Under the pieces are notes generated by a model. That model did not search any database, was not told where the DNA came from, and saw nothing but the letters and a program-made list of their open reading frames with translations. A program made the position numbers and the translations under genes. A stretch of DNA of 64,000 bases. Source: Neolewinella aquimaris. GTDB taxonomy: Bacteria > Bacteroidota > Bacteroidia > Chitinophagales > Saprospiraceae. Position 1 is the stretch's first letter; every line of letters starts with the position of its first letter. The DNA lies in NCBI RefSeq assembly GCF_014197245.1, contig NZ_JACIFF010000004.1:191548-255547 (forward strand). The letters run 5' to 3'. Positions 53,801 through 60,655 of the stretch are shown piece by piece.

Positions 53801-55401
53801 CGGCCAGTGGCACCGACGATTCCTTCTGGGTCAGGATCAACGGCGGCAGCTGGCACAAGTGGAATAGCGGCTTCAAGCAGGGCGTAGGCTTTGCCTGGAA
53901 TAAGATGACCGGCGCCCTGCCGGTACTCTCCGAGGGCGTCAACACCATCGACTTCGCCTACCGCGAGGACGGCACGAAACTGGACAAGATCTACCTGTCC
54001 CAGAGCAGTGCCGCACCCACCGGTCTAGGTAACCTGGCCTCAAATTGCGGTGATGCTCCGCCGCCACCGCCACCGCCTCCGCCGCCACCGCCACCTCCAC
54101 CTCCACCACCACCGCCGCCGTCCGGCGACCTGGAAACCACGTTCTGGCTCGAAGCCGAATGCGCTACGGTGGGCAGCAACTGGACCGTTGCGAACGACGG
54201 AGCAGCTTCCAACGGACAGTACGTTGTCTTCCCCAATGGAAACACCAACAACGTGCCACCCTCCGACATTCCGGCAAACCGGATCCAGTTCGTTGCTAAC
54301 GCCCAGGCGGGCACCTACCACCTCTTTGCCCGGGTCGATGCGCCCAGTGGTTTCGATGATTCCTTCTGGGTCAGGATCAACAACGGCAATTGGTACAAGT
54401 GGAACAGCGGCTTCAAGCAGGGCGTAGGATTTGCCTGGAACAAGATGACCGGCGCCCTGCCGGTACTCTCCGAGGGCGTCAACACCATCGACTTCGCCTA
54501 CCGCGAGGACGGTACGAAACTGGACAAGATCTACCTGTCCCAGAGCAGTGCCCCACCCACCGGTCTGGGTAGCCTAGCCTCGAATTGCGGTGATGCTCCG
54601 CCGCCGCCACCACCACCGCCGCCGCCACCACCGCCGTCCGGCGACCTGGAAACCACGTTCTGGCTCGAAGCCGAATGCGCCACGGTGGGCAGCAACTGGA
54701 ACGTCGCAACCGACGGGGCAGCTTCCAACGGACAGTACGTTGTCTTCCCCAACGGAAATACCAACAACGTACCACCCTCCGACATTCCGGCCAACCGGAT
54801 CCAGTTCGTTGCTAACGCCGAGGCGGGCACCTACCACCTCTTTGCCCGGGTCGATGCGCCCAGTGGTACCGACGACTCCTTCTGGGTCAGGATCAACAAC
54901 GGCAATTGGTACAAGTGGAACAGCGGCTTCAAGCAGGGCGTAGGCTTTGCCTGGAATAAGATGACCGGCGCCCTGCCGGTACTCTCCGAGGGCGTCAACA
55001 CCATCGACTTCGCCTACCGCGAGGACGGCACGAAACTGGACAAGATCTACCTGTCCCAGAGCAGTGCCGCACCCACCGGTTTGGGAGCTGCAGCTACTAA
55101 TTGCACCTCTTCTGCTAATCCGTTTACCGCTCTATCTACCGTCGCTCCGGCCCCGGAAGTAAGCCTCTACCCGAACCCAACTAGGGATGAGATCACGCTT
55201 TCGCTCATCAGCCCGTTCAGGGGCAGGGTAAGTATCCTGATTACCGATGTGCACGGACGCCGAATCAGCCTGCAACAGTACGATAAGGACGACCACACCT
55301 TAAAGACCGAGCTCAGGGTAACCGATCTGCCCGCCGGCATCTATCGCATGCTGCTCGTGGAAGGAGATCGACGAACAATTCGATCTTTCATCAAACAGTA
55401 G
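47827..55401 (+). CDS. Giant T9SS-secreted modular adhesin C (2524 residues)
   Basis: Predicted surface adhesin, closest in plan to A. Order, by eye: signal peptide (1-25); malectin-like (30-202); Big_5-like Ig (207-318); beta-propeller (332-802, with RSRKDHLTNSVVFGPGGDLY as in A); ASH/choice-of-anchor (807-918); DUF4114-like (925-1108, with DDANGDYQDYVFV); malectin-like (1115-1288); IENMTK-type module reading FENMTKAPG (1292-1638); Ig-like (1638-1732); two PKD domains (1738-1908); three nearly identical CBM6/35-like modules (1922-2427) joined by polyproline runs of 7, 21 and 13 residues; T9SS sorting domain (2442-2524, VSLYPNPTRDEITLSL to IRSFIKQ). The polyproline runs would need EF-P for translation. 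It lacks the calcium-binding type 3 repeats of A. Binding to glycans is inferred from malectin and CBM modules. Confidence 0.9.
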   Translation: MNNYKLLLAALLAALLTPNTFVFASTQQLAPGDTIHINFSDESTNPPAPFLKDFGEPFAARGVYAYGWVEPGTAIPISLVGNGRNRSPNPDVDVLKETLVHMQYGDTGGTLGPPVEGAWEIALPNGTYRVSVVAGDSDPESRPGTTHVINAENWNLVYQPTVYGGVNQFSRTGVVDVTDGRLTLDATGGYNSKISSVVITPAAPEPVAFFSDVIPVNGATDVPTSAFQISVAVNVPAGYELDKNSIHGRVRLFEQTDIGLLEVPSNSNDTGGGDAITLTTSSSLKPATTYVFHLEGVRANRIGNVNDRINFRTFTSQFSSASGEDTNQPANLDGVRFTQISGNLLGAGTTGRFTTLTIGPDGKLYASTLGETIKRWTILPDGTLTDLEELPINLTGSNHPVTGAPTSDDRFIIGLTFAPESTPSNLIAYVTHSAMTLTDGPEWDGKLTRLTGSQLENVQDVLVHLPRSRKDHLTNSVVFGPGGDLYILQGSNSAGGEPDIAWGMRKESLLSAAVLRLRLDNLPSSLPLSVFTTSDISVINSAPTSGLVMSDGTYNPYSLDAPLTLFATGVRNAYDLVFHSNGWMYIPTNGTAGNNSNSPNTPASVGYVSQDTSGIGVRRPNGTFFTDPTIPGVTGGETQKDWLFKTKGGSYHGHPNPYRGEFILNHGGLEYAALPGQLESTYRDVSKYPPTLGPDLNYLEVAYDFAKNKSPNGVIEYQSNAFGGKLKGMILVARFSGQDDIVVLQPGNNSGDVIQAFEDIPGLQSLDDPLEIVEHPATGNLYVAQYDRDGGGKQKILLMRVSDPNLPVPVIAANPSELILEAAVFSQNSRSDSKTIDISNTGESNLHITGRSISGPYATQFGIVGPSNVTLAPNTSQAYTINYFPTRDQNALGYQQSELVFNSDGNQGAPFRVGLHALKTTGSGGNSEPSLQTIVNVLGIGINVGWNSLAGTTDPALLGDEVSTQFFQANGNGPVTLSPVARYSPAEALPFGYYSRSGGSVTTVQTGVLAASTDEAQTIYPQLASGSLTLNPGSEGFGIYLHSDYFNRKSYTQDDLNTGVAHRSRIYPLRDRNGRSVEGSYLVCFEDDANGDYQDYVFVLSNVEPHRPIANQPDFAVKINFQDASFSPPTGYRADFGEAYGSRGDGFTYGWIDPYTKLPIDNIAGARGASRGVVESSSTEDKLRGSFNHMDRITGTTTVPRDWEIAVPNGRYSVEVTVGDRDSINSRHTIRAERVTVVDDYDPPSLTSFRRTESATVEVSDGKLTIDDSGAQGIGNSKIMFIHIERLPDVTPTGALISFENMTKAPGTNQGFPADDFYTFYKSQTAVNGKGQPLLFHDRNVIRIHNPGTAPLIINSITTSDTRDFIVENFSIPPGGRVVQPGQYVDATVFFVTSSGQSKVLITEKLILETNADNNATARATLRGGWVHLPEGSGEISAQQVFNAFGFTTQMGRDANGEIIVRPSSDYPSDAAVNNGLEGDMILSHYFVQADPNQPVRMMQLSALHGPGGAPTELRNSSFQLVNDMKYDHGDMYHQTLLPKESNTSTVIAGKQTDLITVPFNIMIAGYSTVGGNQQRQLRDEVLGIRVYRALDRDGNVIPNAYILNQDYVVDGCGAGTANCDWQDNTSYITNIRPVGVPSASTIANHAAPAQQAGIYNIISFFNRGYPGNVLEFTATLNGGGELPSWLKLGLRSGTFSFTPPSSTVGNVYPIQVTATDGNGLTASSSFQLSITGGGGGNDAPIAVAAATPNSGTAPLAVTLDGSASMDFDGTITQYAWAWNGGTASGQIAQVSFPAGSYSVTLTVTDNSGATGTDEVAITVTGGGGSNTAPTAVASATPTTGIAPLSVTLDGSSSTDPHGNITQYAWAWNGGTASGQIAQVSFPAGTYSVTLTVTDNLNATGTDVVNIQSTTEPPPPPPPGGLETTFWLEAECATVGSNWTVANDGAASNGQYVVFPNGNTNDVPPPDIPANRIQFVANAEAGTYHLFALVNAASGTDDSFWVRINGGSWHKWNSGFKQGVGFAWNKMTGALPVLSEGVNTIDFAYREDGTKLDKIYLSQSSAAPTGLGNLASNCGDAPPPPPPPPPPPPPPPPPPPPPSGDLETTFWLEAECATVGSNWTVANDGAASNGQYVVFPNGNTNNVPPSDIPANRIQFVANAQAGTYHLFARVDAPSGFDDSFWVRINNGNWYKWNSGFKQGVGFAWNKMTGALPVLSEGVNTIDFAYREDGTKLDKIYLSQSSAPPTGLGSLASNCGDAPPPPPPPPPPPPPSGDLETTFWLEAECATVGSNWNVATDGAASNGQYVVFPNGNTNNVPPSDIPANRIQFVANAEAGTYHLFARVDAPSGTDDSFWVRINNGNWYKWNSGFKQGVGFAWNKMTGALPVLSEGVNTIDFAYREDGTKLDKIYLSQSSAAPTGLGAAATNCTSSANPFTALSTVAPAPEVSLYPNPTRDEITLSLISPFRGRVSILITDVHGRRISLQQYDKDDHTLKTELRVTDLPAGIYRMLLVEGDRRTIRSFIKQ
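53591..55108 (+). repeat. Recent tandem triplication of a CBM module in adhesin C
   Basis: Three units starting at 53591, 54131 and 54647 are almost identical at DNA level over about 460 bases. Runs such as ggaaaccacgttctggctc and the 3' part from gtaggatttgcctgg to the WLEAEC-module end recur nearly unchanged. Units 2 and 3 are preceded by CCN repeats of unequal length coding for 21 and 13 prolines, and unit 1 by 7 prolines. Confidence 0.9.
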
Positions 55402-55406
55402 TATTC

Positions 55407-55449
55407 GCTACGGGGCCACTTCAGTAAGAAGCGGCCCCGTAGCATTTTA
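55407..55449 (+). terminator. Intrinsic terminator after adhesin C
   Basis: GCTACGGGGCC (55407-55417) pairs with GGCCCCGTAGC (55433-55443) over 11 bp and is followed by ATTTTAC. Confidence 0.7.
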
Positions 55450-56218
55450 CGCTTGTAAGTTTTGCCTAATATGTAGGACCAGAGCCTTATATTTATGGCA
55501 CCGACGGTCACTAGGAGGCCTACTTAAACGCCCCAATTTATTCGCTTCCCTTTGAAAGTTGCAAATCTTTTGTAGTTTTGTGCATTCTCCGAGTCCGCGT
55601 TCACCTTCGCCGACGCCGGCTTTCCAAACACATTTAGTTACGACACGAGACAAATGCAACCGCCTAATGGGGCGGGACCGCAGGTGCAATGTATTCAGCA
55701 AATAGCCTTCGCGCTTGGATACAACCCGCAGTTTTCATCTGAATTGTCTAACGAGCCGTATTAAAATGACGTGTTATAACACCCAGGAAAGCCGATGGAA
55801 CTCTCCCGCAGATGTGGGCCAAGTGTTCCCTTTTCGTATCCTCATCAGCCCTTCCGCTACGACGCAATTCGTTACCCTGCATGCACACCAGGGATGCGAG
55901 TTATCCGTCATTCGGGCGATAGGAAGCAAACCTGCAAGCAGTTAGCCCATGCAGGTTCGTCATACCAATGTCAAAATCACGCTTTTAGGCGCTCTACCGC
56001 GTCAGATGGATTTTTTCCATCTGCCGTACGGTGGAACAGCTGAAAGCAAGTCAATCACCGGGCTGATCGGTAGCTTGCCGATCGTACCACCACCGCACTC
56101 CCTTCATTTTCAACATGATGATCCGTCAAACCAACCAACGACGGTGATTTAAACCATGTAACACGAATATCTTCGTGCCGCTTTTACTACTGGAAAAACC
56201 AACAAAGGAATTTAGAGG
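55450..56218 (+). other. Long gene-free region before protein D
   Basis: About 770 bases with no credible gene. It holds a good housekeeping-type promoter at 55551-55580 and three hairpins: 55929-55957 (AACCTGCA/TGCAGGTT), 56003-56023 (CAGATGGA/TCCATCTG) and 56065-56083 (GATCGG/CCGATC). The short frames in it have no recognisable signals. It could be a 630-base leader of protein D, a separate non-coding RNA, or decayed sequence. Confidence 0.5.
55551..55580 (+). promoter_or_regulatory. Promoter with both -33 and -7 elements, no ORF directly downstream
   Basis: TTTG (55551-55554), 18 bases, then TAGTTTTG (55573-55580), the best -33/-7 pair in the window. The nearest downstream gene starts at 56219. 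Confidence 0.5.
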
Positions 56219-59200
56219 ATGATATTTAACAATACGCGCACTGCCGTATGGGCCCGACCTGTACGCATAACCGGAATTTTATTCCTGTTACTAACTGTTG
56301 CCGGGTTTCCGGGCTGGAACTTGCACGCCACGCCACGGTTCGCCGCCACTGCTACGGAAGCATTCGCACCCGTCGCAACCCCCATCAACGCTTACACCAC
56401 TCACGCGAATGACACGGAAGTCTATGTGGTCAATGGCGCATTTGAAGGAAGCCAGCTCACCTACTCGGCCACGCTGAGCGACGGTAAAAGCCTCCCCAGT
56501 TGGGTTGACCTGGACCGGGAGACCGGAACGTTCACCTTTTCCGCACCCGCTTCGGTTGTTGGACAGAACTTTCGGATAAAAGTCACAGCCCACGACAGCA
56601 ATTCGAGCAGCAGCACCCAATTTTACCTGGCCGTCGACGACAACGCATTCAATTGCACCGTCGATGCCAACACCGACGAGCTGACAAAGCTGCTCGGATG
56701 TGCTAATGGTACCGTTCGGCTCAGGGGATATACCTCTACCGATTCATACCAGTGGACCGGCCCCAATGGCTTTACATCCACCGAAGCCGAGCCGCTGGTC
56801 TCCAGATCCGGACTTTACATACTCACTACGGACGATGGCGGCTGCACCCGCCGGAGCATCGTGGAAGTATTTCCCGCCGTTTCCGGATGTAGCGTCAGCA
56901 GCAAGAACAATATCATTCCCGTCGGCCGCATTTCTGCCAACCAGACGAGTGGAACCGCCCCCCTCACGGTAAACTTTGACGGAAGGTCCTCCTCAGATGC
57001 GGATGGCAAGGTAATCGACTACACCTGGAACTGGAACGAGGGTGCAGCCTCCGGTGCCCGCCCGGCAATTACCTTCTCCGCCGGTACCCACGAGGTTGTG
57101 CTCACCGTCACCGACGATACGGGTGCGAAATCCACCGATCGGGTGAGCATTTCCGTAAGCGAGTTTACCGCCTCAACCTCCTATTGGTTGGAGGCGGAAT
57201 GTGCCGAAGTTGGAAAAAACTGGTCCACGCAGAGCAGCAGTAGTGCAGCCGGTGGTTCCTTCGTAGTACCCACCAAAACCTCTACTTCCAGCTCCCCGGG
57301 GGATGCAGCCGATAACCGCATCCGCTTTACCCTGCAGGATGTCGAAGCAGGAAACTACCACCTCTTTGCCCGCGTAGATGCCTCCGATAACACCAGTGAT
57401 TCTTACTGGGTAAGGACCAACGGTGGATCCTGGTTCCAGTGGAACAGCGGTATTGAAACCGCTACGGGTTTCAAATGGAACAAGATGCCGGAAAGCCTCA
57501 ACCTCAAAGCCGGCAGCAACACCATTGATATTGCATACCGGGAAAGCGGAACGCGGCTGGATAAGATTAAAGTCACCACCAATTCCAGCAAACCCGGTGG
57601 AGTAGGCGATGCCGCCGCCAACTGTGTGAGCAACGAGCCCCCGGTCGCGGTAGCCCTCGCCACGCCGGATTCCGGGTCGGGTACCCAAACCGTCACGCTC
57701 GACGGAAGTCGTTCCAGCGATGTGGATGGCAGCATTAAGGCTTACGCCTGGAAATGGAGCGGTGGCAGTGCTACCGGCAGCCGCCCCCAGATCACCCTTT
57801 CTCCCGGTAATTACAGCATTTCCCTGACGGTTACCGACGACGATGGTGCCACCGATACCGACGTTGTAGCCGTACAACTCAGTGCCGAAATGACCCAACC
57901 CGGCAACAACAATGAATTCTGGCTGGAAGCCGAATGCGCTGCGGTAGGCAGCAGGTGGACGACCCAGTCTTCCGGATCCGCCTCCAACGGCAGCTATGTT
58001 GTGGTACGTGGCAGCAACGCCTACAATTCCGCCCCCTCCGACGTAGCGGACAACCGCGTACGCTTTGAGGTAAACGCTGCTACGGCAGGCACCTACCGGC
58101 TTTTTGCCCGCATCGACGCCCCCTCTAATCTAGACGATTCCTACTGGGTTCGTGTCAACGGACAATCCTGGTACCGGTGGAGCAGCGGAATGCAGCAACG
58201 CAACGGATTCCAGTGGAACAAGATGCCCCAGAGCCTGCAACTGCGCGCCGGCAATAACACGATCGACTTCGCTTACCGTGAAGACGGCACCCGCCTCGAT
58301 AAGGTGTTCATCACTTCAGGTAGCCGCAATCCCACTGGAAACGGTGACGCCGCTACCAACTGTGGCCAAACCGAAGAAACTCCAACCGCTTCGTCAGCTA
58401 CCGATTACTGGATGGAAGCTGAATGTGGTTCCCTCGGCAGCGACTGGGCTACCTTCAAGGACTCAGACGCATCTGCAGGAACCTACACCGCATTCACCGG
58501 CAGCAGCAACACCAAGGCGGTGGTCGAAAGTGACCGGGAAGAGCACATCCACTATACGGTCGACGTCAAGGAATCGGGCACTTACTACCTCTTCCTCCGG
58601 ATGGACGCCCCGAGCAGTAGCGAAAACTCCTTCTGGGTACGTGTTGATGCTCACAACAAGTGGTTTCCATTCTGGAAGAACACCAACGGCACTACCCTAA
58701 TGACCAAAGGAATGGAGTGGCGCAGGGTCAATAACGACACTAAAGCCGTCTCCTTCAAGCTCAGTGCCGGCACTCACATCATCTCCATTGCTAACCGGGA
58801 AGCAGGTACCCGCCTCGACAAACTTCTTTTGTCGAAATCGGCCACCCTCCCCACCGGCCAGGGAGGCGGTGCTACCAACTGTGGCTCCAATTCCGCTTCG
58901 ACCGTCATGTTCGCTACCTCGGGTAGTTCCTCCACGCAACCCGCCAATGAGGAAGTGGTCGAAGTAGAAGCAGTAGAAGAAACCACGCTGAGCCTATATC
59001 CCAATCCCGCCATCAACGACCTCACCGTCGAACTGACCAGCGGGTACGAGGGCCGGGTCGATATGATTCTGATCGACGCGGCGGGCCGCCGCCTACGGGA
59101 TTACACCCTCGATAAGGCTGGCGATCAGTTGCGCACACAAATCAACGTGAGCGACCTTCCGAAGGGCATGTACCGCCTCCGGGTGCTCGAAGGAGATCAG

Positions 59201-59230
59201 CAGATGATCAAACCCTTCGTACGCATGTAG
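56219..59230 (+). CDS. T9SS-secreted modular protein D (1003 residues)
   Basis: Fourth member of the adhesin cluster. A signal peptide (about 1-38) is followed by an Ig-like domain (about 50-143, SLPSWVDLDRETGTFTFSAP). A second domain (about 144-225) contains YQWTGPNGFTSTEAEPLVS, also seen in A. Then come PKD (236-316), CBM6/35-like (320-471), PKD (474-558), CBM (565-718), a CBM of the ANREAGT subtype (730-888), an acidic linker and the T9SS sorting domain (923-1003, LSLYPNPAINDLTVEL to KPFVRM). There is no malectin, propeller or IENMTK module. A GGA-rich stretch (GAATTTAGAGG) precedes the ATG. It likely binds polysaccharide at the surface; ligand unknown. Confidence 0.88.
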   Translation: MIFNNTRTAVWARPVRITGILFLLLTVAGFPGWNLHATPRFAATATEAFAPVATPINAYTTHANDTEVYVVNGAFEGSQLTYSATLSDGKSLPSWVDLDRETGTFTFSAPASVVGQNFRIKVTAHDSNSSSSTQFYLAVDDNAFNCTVDANTDELTKLLGCANGTVRLRGYTSTDSYQWTGPNGFTSTEAEPLVSRSGLYILTTDDGGCTRRSIVEVFPAVSGCSVSSKNNIIPVGRISANQTSGTAPLTVNFDGRSSSDADGKVIDYTWNWNEGAASGARPAITFSAGTHEVVLTVTDDTGAKSTDRVSISVSEFTASTSYWLEAECAEVGKNWSTQSSSSAAGGSFVVPTKTSTSSSPGDAADNRIRFTLQDVEAGNYHLFARVDASDNTSDSYWVRTNGGSWFQWNSGIETATGFKWNKMPESLNLKAGSNTIDIAYRESGTRLDKIKVTTNSSKPGGVGDAAANCVSNEPPVAVALATPDSGSGTQTVTLDGSRSSDVDGSIKAYAWKWSGGSATGSRPQITLSPGNYSISLTVTDDDGATDTDVVAVQLSAEMTQPGNNNEFWLEAECAAVGSRWTTQSSGSASNGSYVVVRGSNAYNSAPSDVADNRVRFEVNAATAGTYRLFARIDAPSNLDDSYWVRVNGQSWYRWSSGMQQRNGFQWNKMPQSLQLRAGNNTIDFAYREDGTRLDKVFITSGSRNPTGNGDAATNCGQTEETPTASSATDYWMEAECGSLGSDWATFKDSDASAGTYTAFTGSSNTKAVVESDREEHIHYTVDVKESGTYYLFLRMDAPSSSENSFWVRVDAHNKWFPFWKNTNGTTLMTKGMEWRRVNNDTKAVSFKLSAGTHIISIANREAGTRLDKLLLSKSATLPTGQGGGATNCGSNSASTVMFATSGSSSTQPANEEVVEVEAVEETTLSLYPNPAINDLTVELTSGYEGRVDMILIDAAGRRLRDYTLDKAGDQLRTQINVSDLPKGMYRLRVLEGDQQMIKPFVRM

Positions 59231-59252
59231 AGTGGCATCCACGCCCCTGATT

Positions 59253-59293
59253 AATCGGGCCAGCATCTTAACGATGCTGGCCCGATTCTTTTT
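59253..59293 (+). terminator. Intrinsic terminator after protein D
   Basis: A 15-bp stem, AATCGGGCCAGCATC (59253-59267) with GATGCTGGCCCGATT (59273-59287), five-base loop, then CTTTTT. Confidence 0.88.
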
Positions 59294-59361
59294 GGTCTGT
59301 GGCATTTCAACTGGGGGGCGTTGATAAAACTCTGTAATAATGCAGAACTAACTACGCACCG

Positions 59362-59369
59362 TAGCTTTG
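59362..59369 (+). promoter_or_regulatory. Promoter -7 box of gmhA
   Basis: TAGCTTTG, an exact TAnnTTTG match, seven bases before the ATG at 59377, implying a leaderless or nearly leaderless mRNA. Confidence 0.5.
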
Positions 59370-59376
59370 CAGCATC

Positions 59377-59946
59377 ATGCCCCACCAACGAATTCGGGCG
59401 GCCATCGCCGTCAAGCAGCGCATCCTCGAAGATGCCGCGTTACTAGACCGATTGAAACGAGCGACCGATGCCTGCGTAGCAAGCTTCCGGGCCGGGGGCA
59501 AGGCCCTCTTCTGCGGCAATGGCGGCTCCGCCGCCGACGCCCAACACCTGGCCGCCGAATTGAGCGGACGCTTCTACCTCGACCGACCGCCCCTCTTTGC
59601 CGAGGCAATGCACGTGAACACCAGCTTCCTCACGGCGGTCGCCAACGACTACGGGTACGACCACGCCTTTTCCCGATTGACGACCGCCATGGCCCGCCCC
59701 GGCGATGTGCTTTTTCTGCTAAGCACGAGCGGCAACAGCCGCAATGTCCTCGCCGCCGCGGTAGCCGGTAAGAAGGCCGGATGTACTCTGGTCGCGATGA
59801 CCGGAGCCGGCGGCGGTGAATTAGGCGCACTTGTCGACATTCTCATCAATGTACCCAGCGACGACACTCCACGGATTCAGGAAGGTCACATGCTGCTCGG
59901 CCATATTCTGTGTGAAGATGTAGAGCGCCGTCTCTTCGGCGAATAA
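59377..59946 (+). CDS. gmhA: Phosphoheptose (sedoheptulose 7-phosphate) isomerase
   Basis: A 189-residue SIS-domain enzyme that converts sedoheptulose 7-phosphate to D-glycero-D-manno-heptose 7-phosphate, the first step to the heptose of the LPS core. Typical segments are ALFCGNGGSAADAQHLAAEL (about 43-62), LSGRFYLDRPPL, the second phosphate-binding motif LLSTSGNSRNVL (about 113-124) and the C-terminal QEGHMLLGHILCEDVE with the active-site histidine. maf follows after nine bases, so the two are probably cotranscribed. No other heptose gene is in the window. Confidence 0.93.
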   Translation: MPHQRIRAAIAVKQRILEDAALLDRLKRATDACVASFRAGGKALFCGNGGSAADAQHLAAELSGRFYLDRPPLFAEAMHVNTSFLTAVANDYGYDHAFSRLTTAMARPGDVLFLLSTSGNSRNVLAAAVAGKKAGCTLVAMTGAGGGELGALVDILINVPSDDTPRIQEGHMLLGHILCEDVERRLFGE

Positions 59947-59955
59947 TATTTAAGT

Positions 59956-60552
59956 ATGCTTCTCCCCCCCGATTTTTCCCTCATCCTGGCCAGTAAGTCG
60001 CCCCGCCGTAGCTACCTGCTCGAACAGGCCGGCATCCCCTTTACCATTCGCACGGCAGAGGTTGACGAGATCTATCCCCCCGAAACGCCGGTCCTCGACG
60101 TAGCCCCCTACCTGGCCAAACTGAAGGCCGGGGCAGCCGCTCACCTTCTGGAAACCGATCGGGAAGTGCTGCTTACGGCCGACAGTGTGGTCATCTTAGA
60201 CGAAGAGATCTTCGGCAAACCCACCAACCGCGACCACGCCCTGGAGATCATCCGACGCCTCTCCGGACAGCGGCACACCGTAGTTACCGGCTGTTGCCTG
60301 AAATCCCGGAGCACCGAAGAGGTCTTCAGTTCCACCGCTTACGTTTACATGAATTCTATCACTCCCCGTGAGGCCGAAGCTTACGTAGATCGTTACCGCC
60401 CCTACGACAAGGCCGGAGCGTATGCCATCCAGGAATGGATCGGGTTGGCCAAAATCCGACGGATAGAGGGTACTTACCCGACCATTATGGGGCTGCCGGT
60501 AGACCTAGTCTACGAGCGACTCGTGGCGCTCGCCAACCCATCGCTCAGCTGA
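59956..60552 (+). CDS. maf: Maf-family nucleoside triphosphate pyrophosphatase
   Basis: A 198-residue cytoplasmic house-cleaning pyrophosphatase that hydrolyses non-canonical or pyrimidine nucleoside triphosphates. The substrate-binding LILASKSPRRSYLLEQAG is at about 9-26, LTADSVVILDEEIFGKP near 73-89 contains the catalytic Asp, and KAGAYAIQEW near 148-157 is conserved. The last motif, with GAYAIQEWIG, fits the dTTP/UTP-specific (YhdE) branch; this subgroup call is inference. It follows gmhA by nine bases. Confidence 0.92.
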   Translation: MLLPPDFSLILASKSPRRSYLLEQAGIPFTIRTAEVDEIYPPETPVLDVAPYLAKLKAGAAAHLLETDREVLLTADSVVILDEEIFGKPTNRDHALEIIRRLSGQRHTVVTGCCLKSRSTEEVFSSTAYVYMNSITPREAEAYVDRYRPYDKAGAYAIQEWIGLAKIRRIEGTYPTIMGLPVDLVYERLVALANPSLS

Positions 60553-60604
60553 CCGTATCATACCTTGCTAGCGGAAGGGGTGTCCACATCGCTGAAAATT
60601 ATAG

Positions 60605-60612
60605 TATCTTCG
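60605..60612 (+). promoter_or_regulatory. Candidate -7 box of the PpiD-like gene
   Basis: TATCTTCG, the TAnnTTCG variant, 43 bases before the ATG at 60656. Confidence 0.4.
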
Positions 60613-60655
60613 CGGCCCTTCCGTAAGCGGATGGGAAAACCTTATAAGTTACTGT

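Noticed and set aside
53991-54830. Polyglycine or polyarginine-tryptophan frames on the minus strand
   Set aside because: They are reverse complements of the CCN polyproline linkers of adhesin C.
55447-56152. Small frames of 67-84 codons in the gap before protein D
   Set aside because: No signal peptide, domain or start context; they overlap in several frames and both strands.
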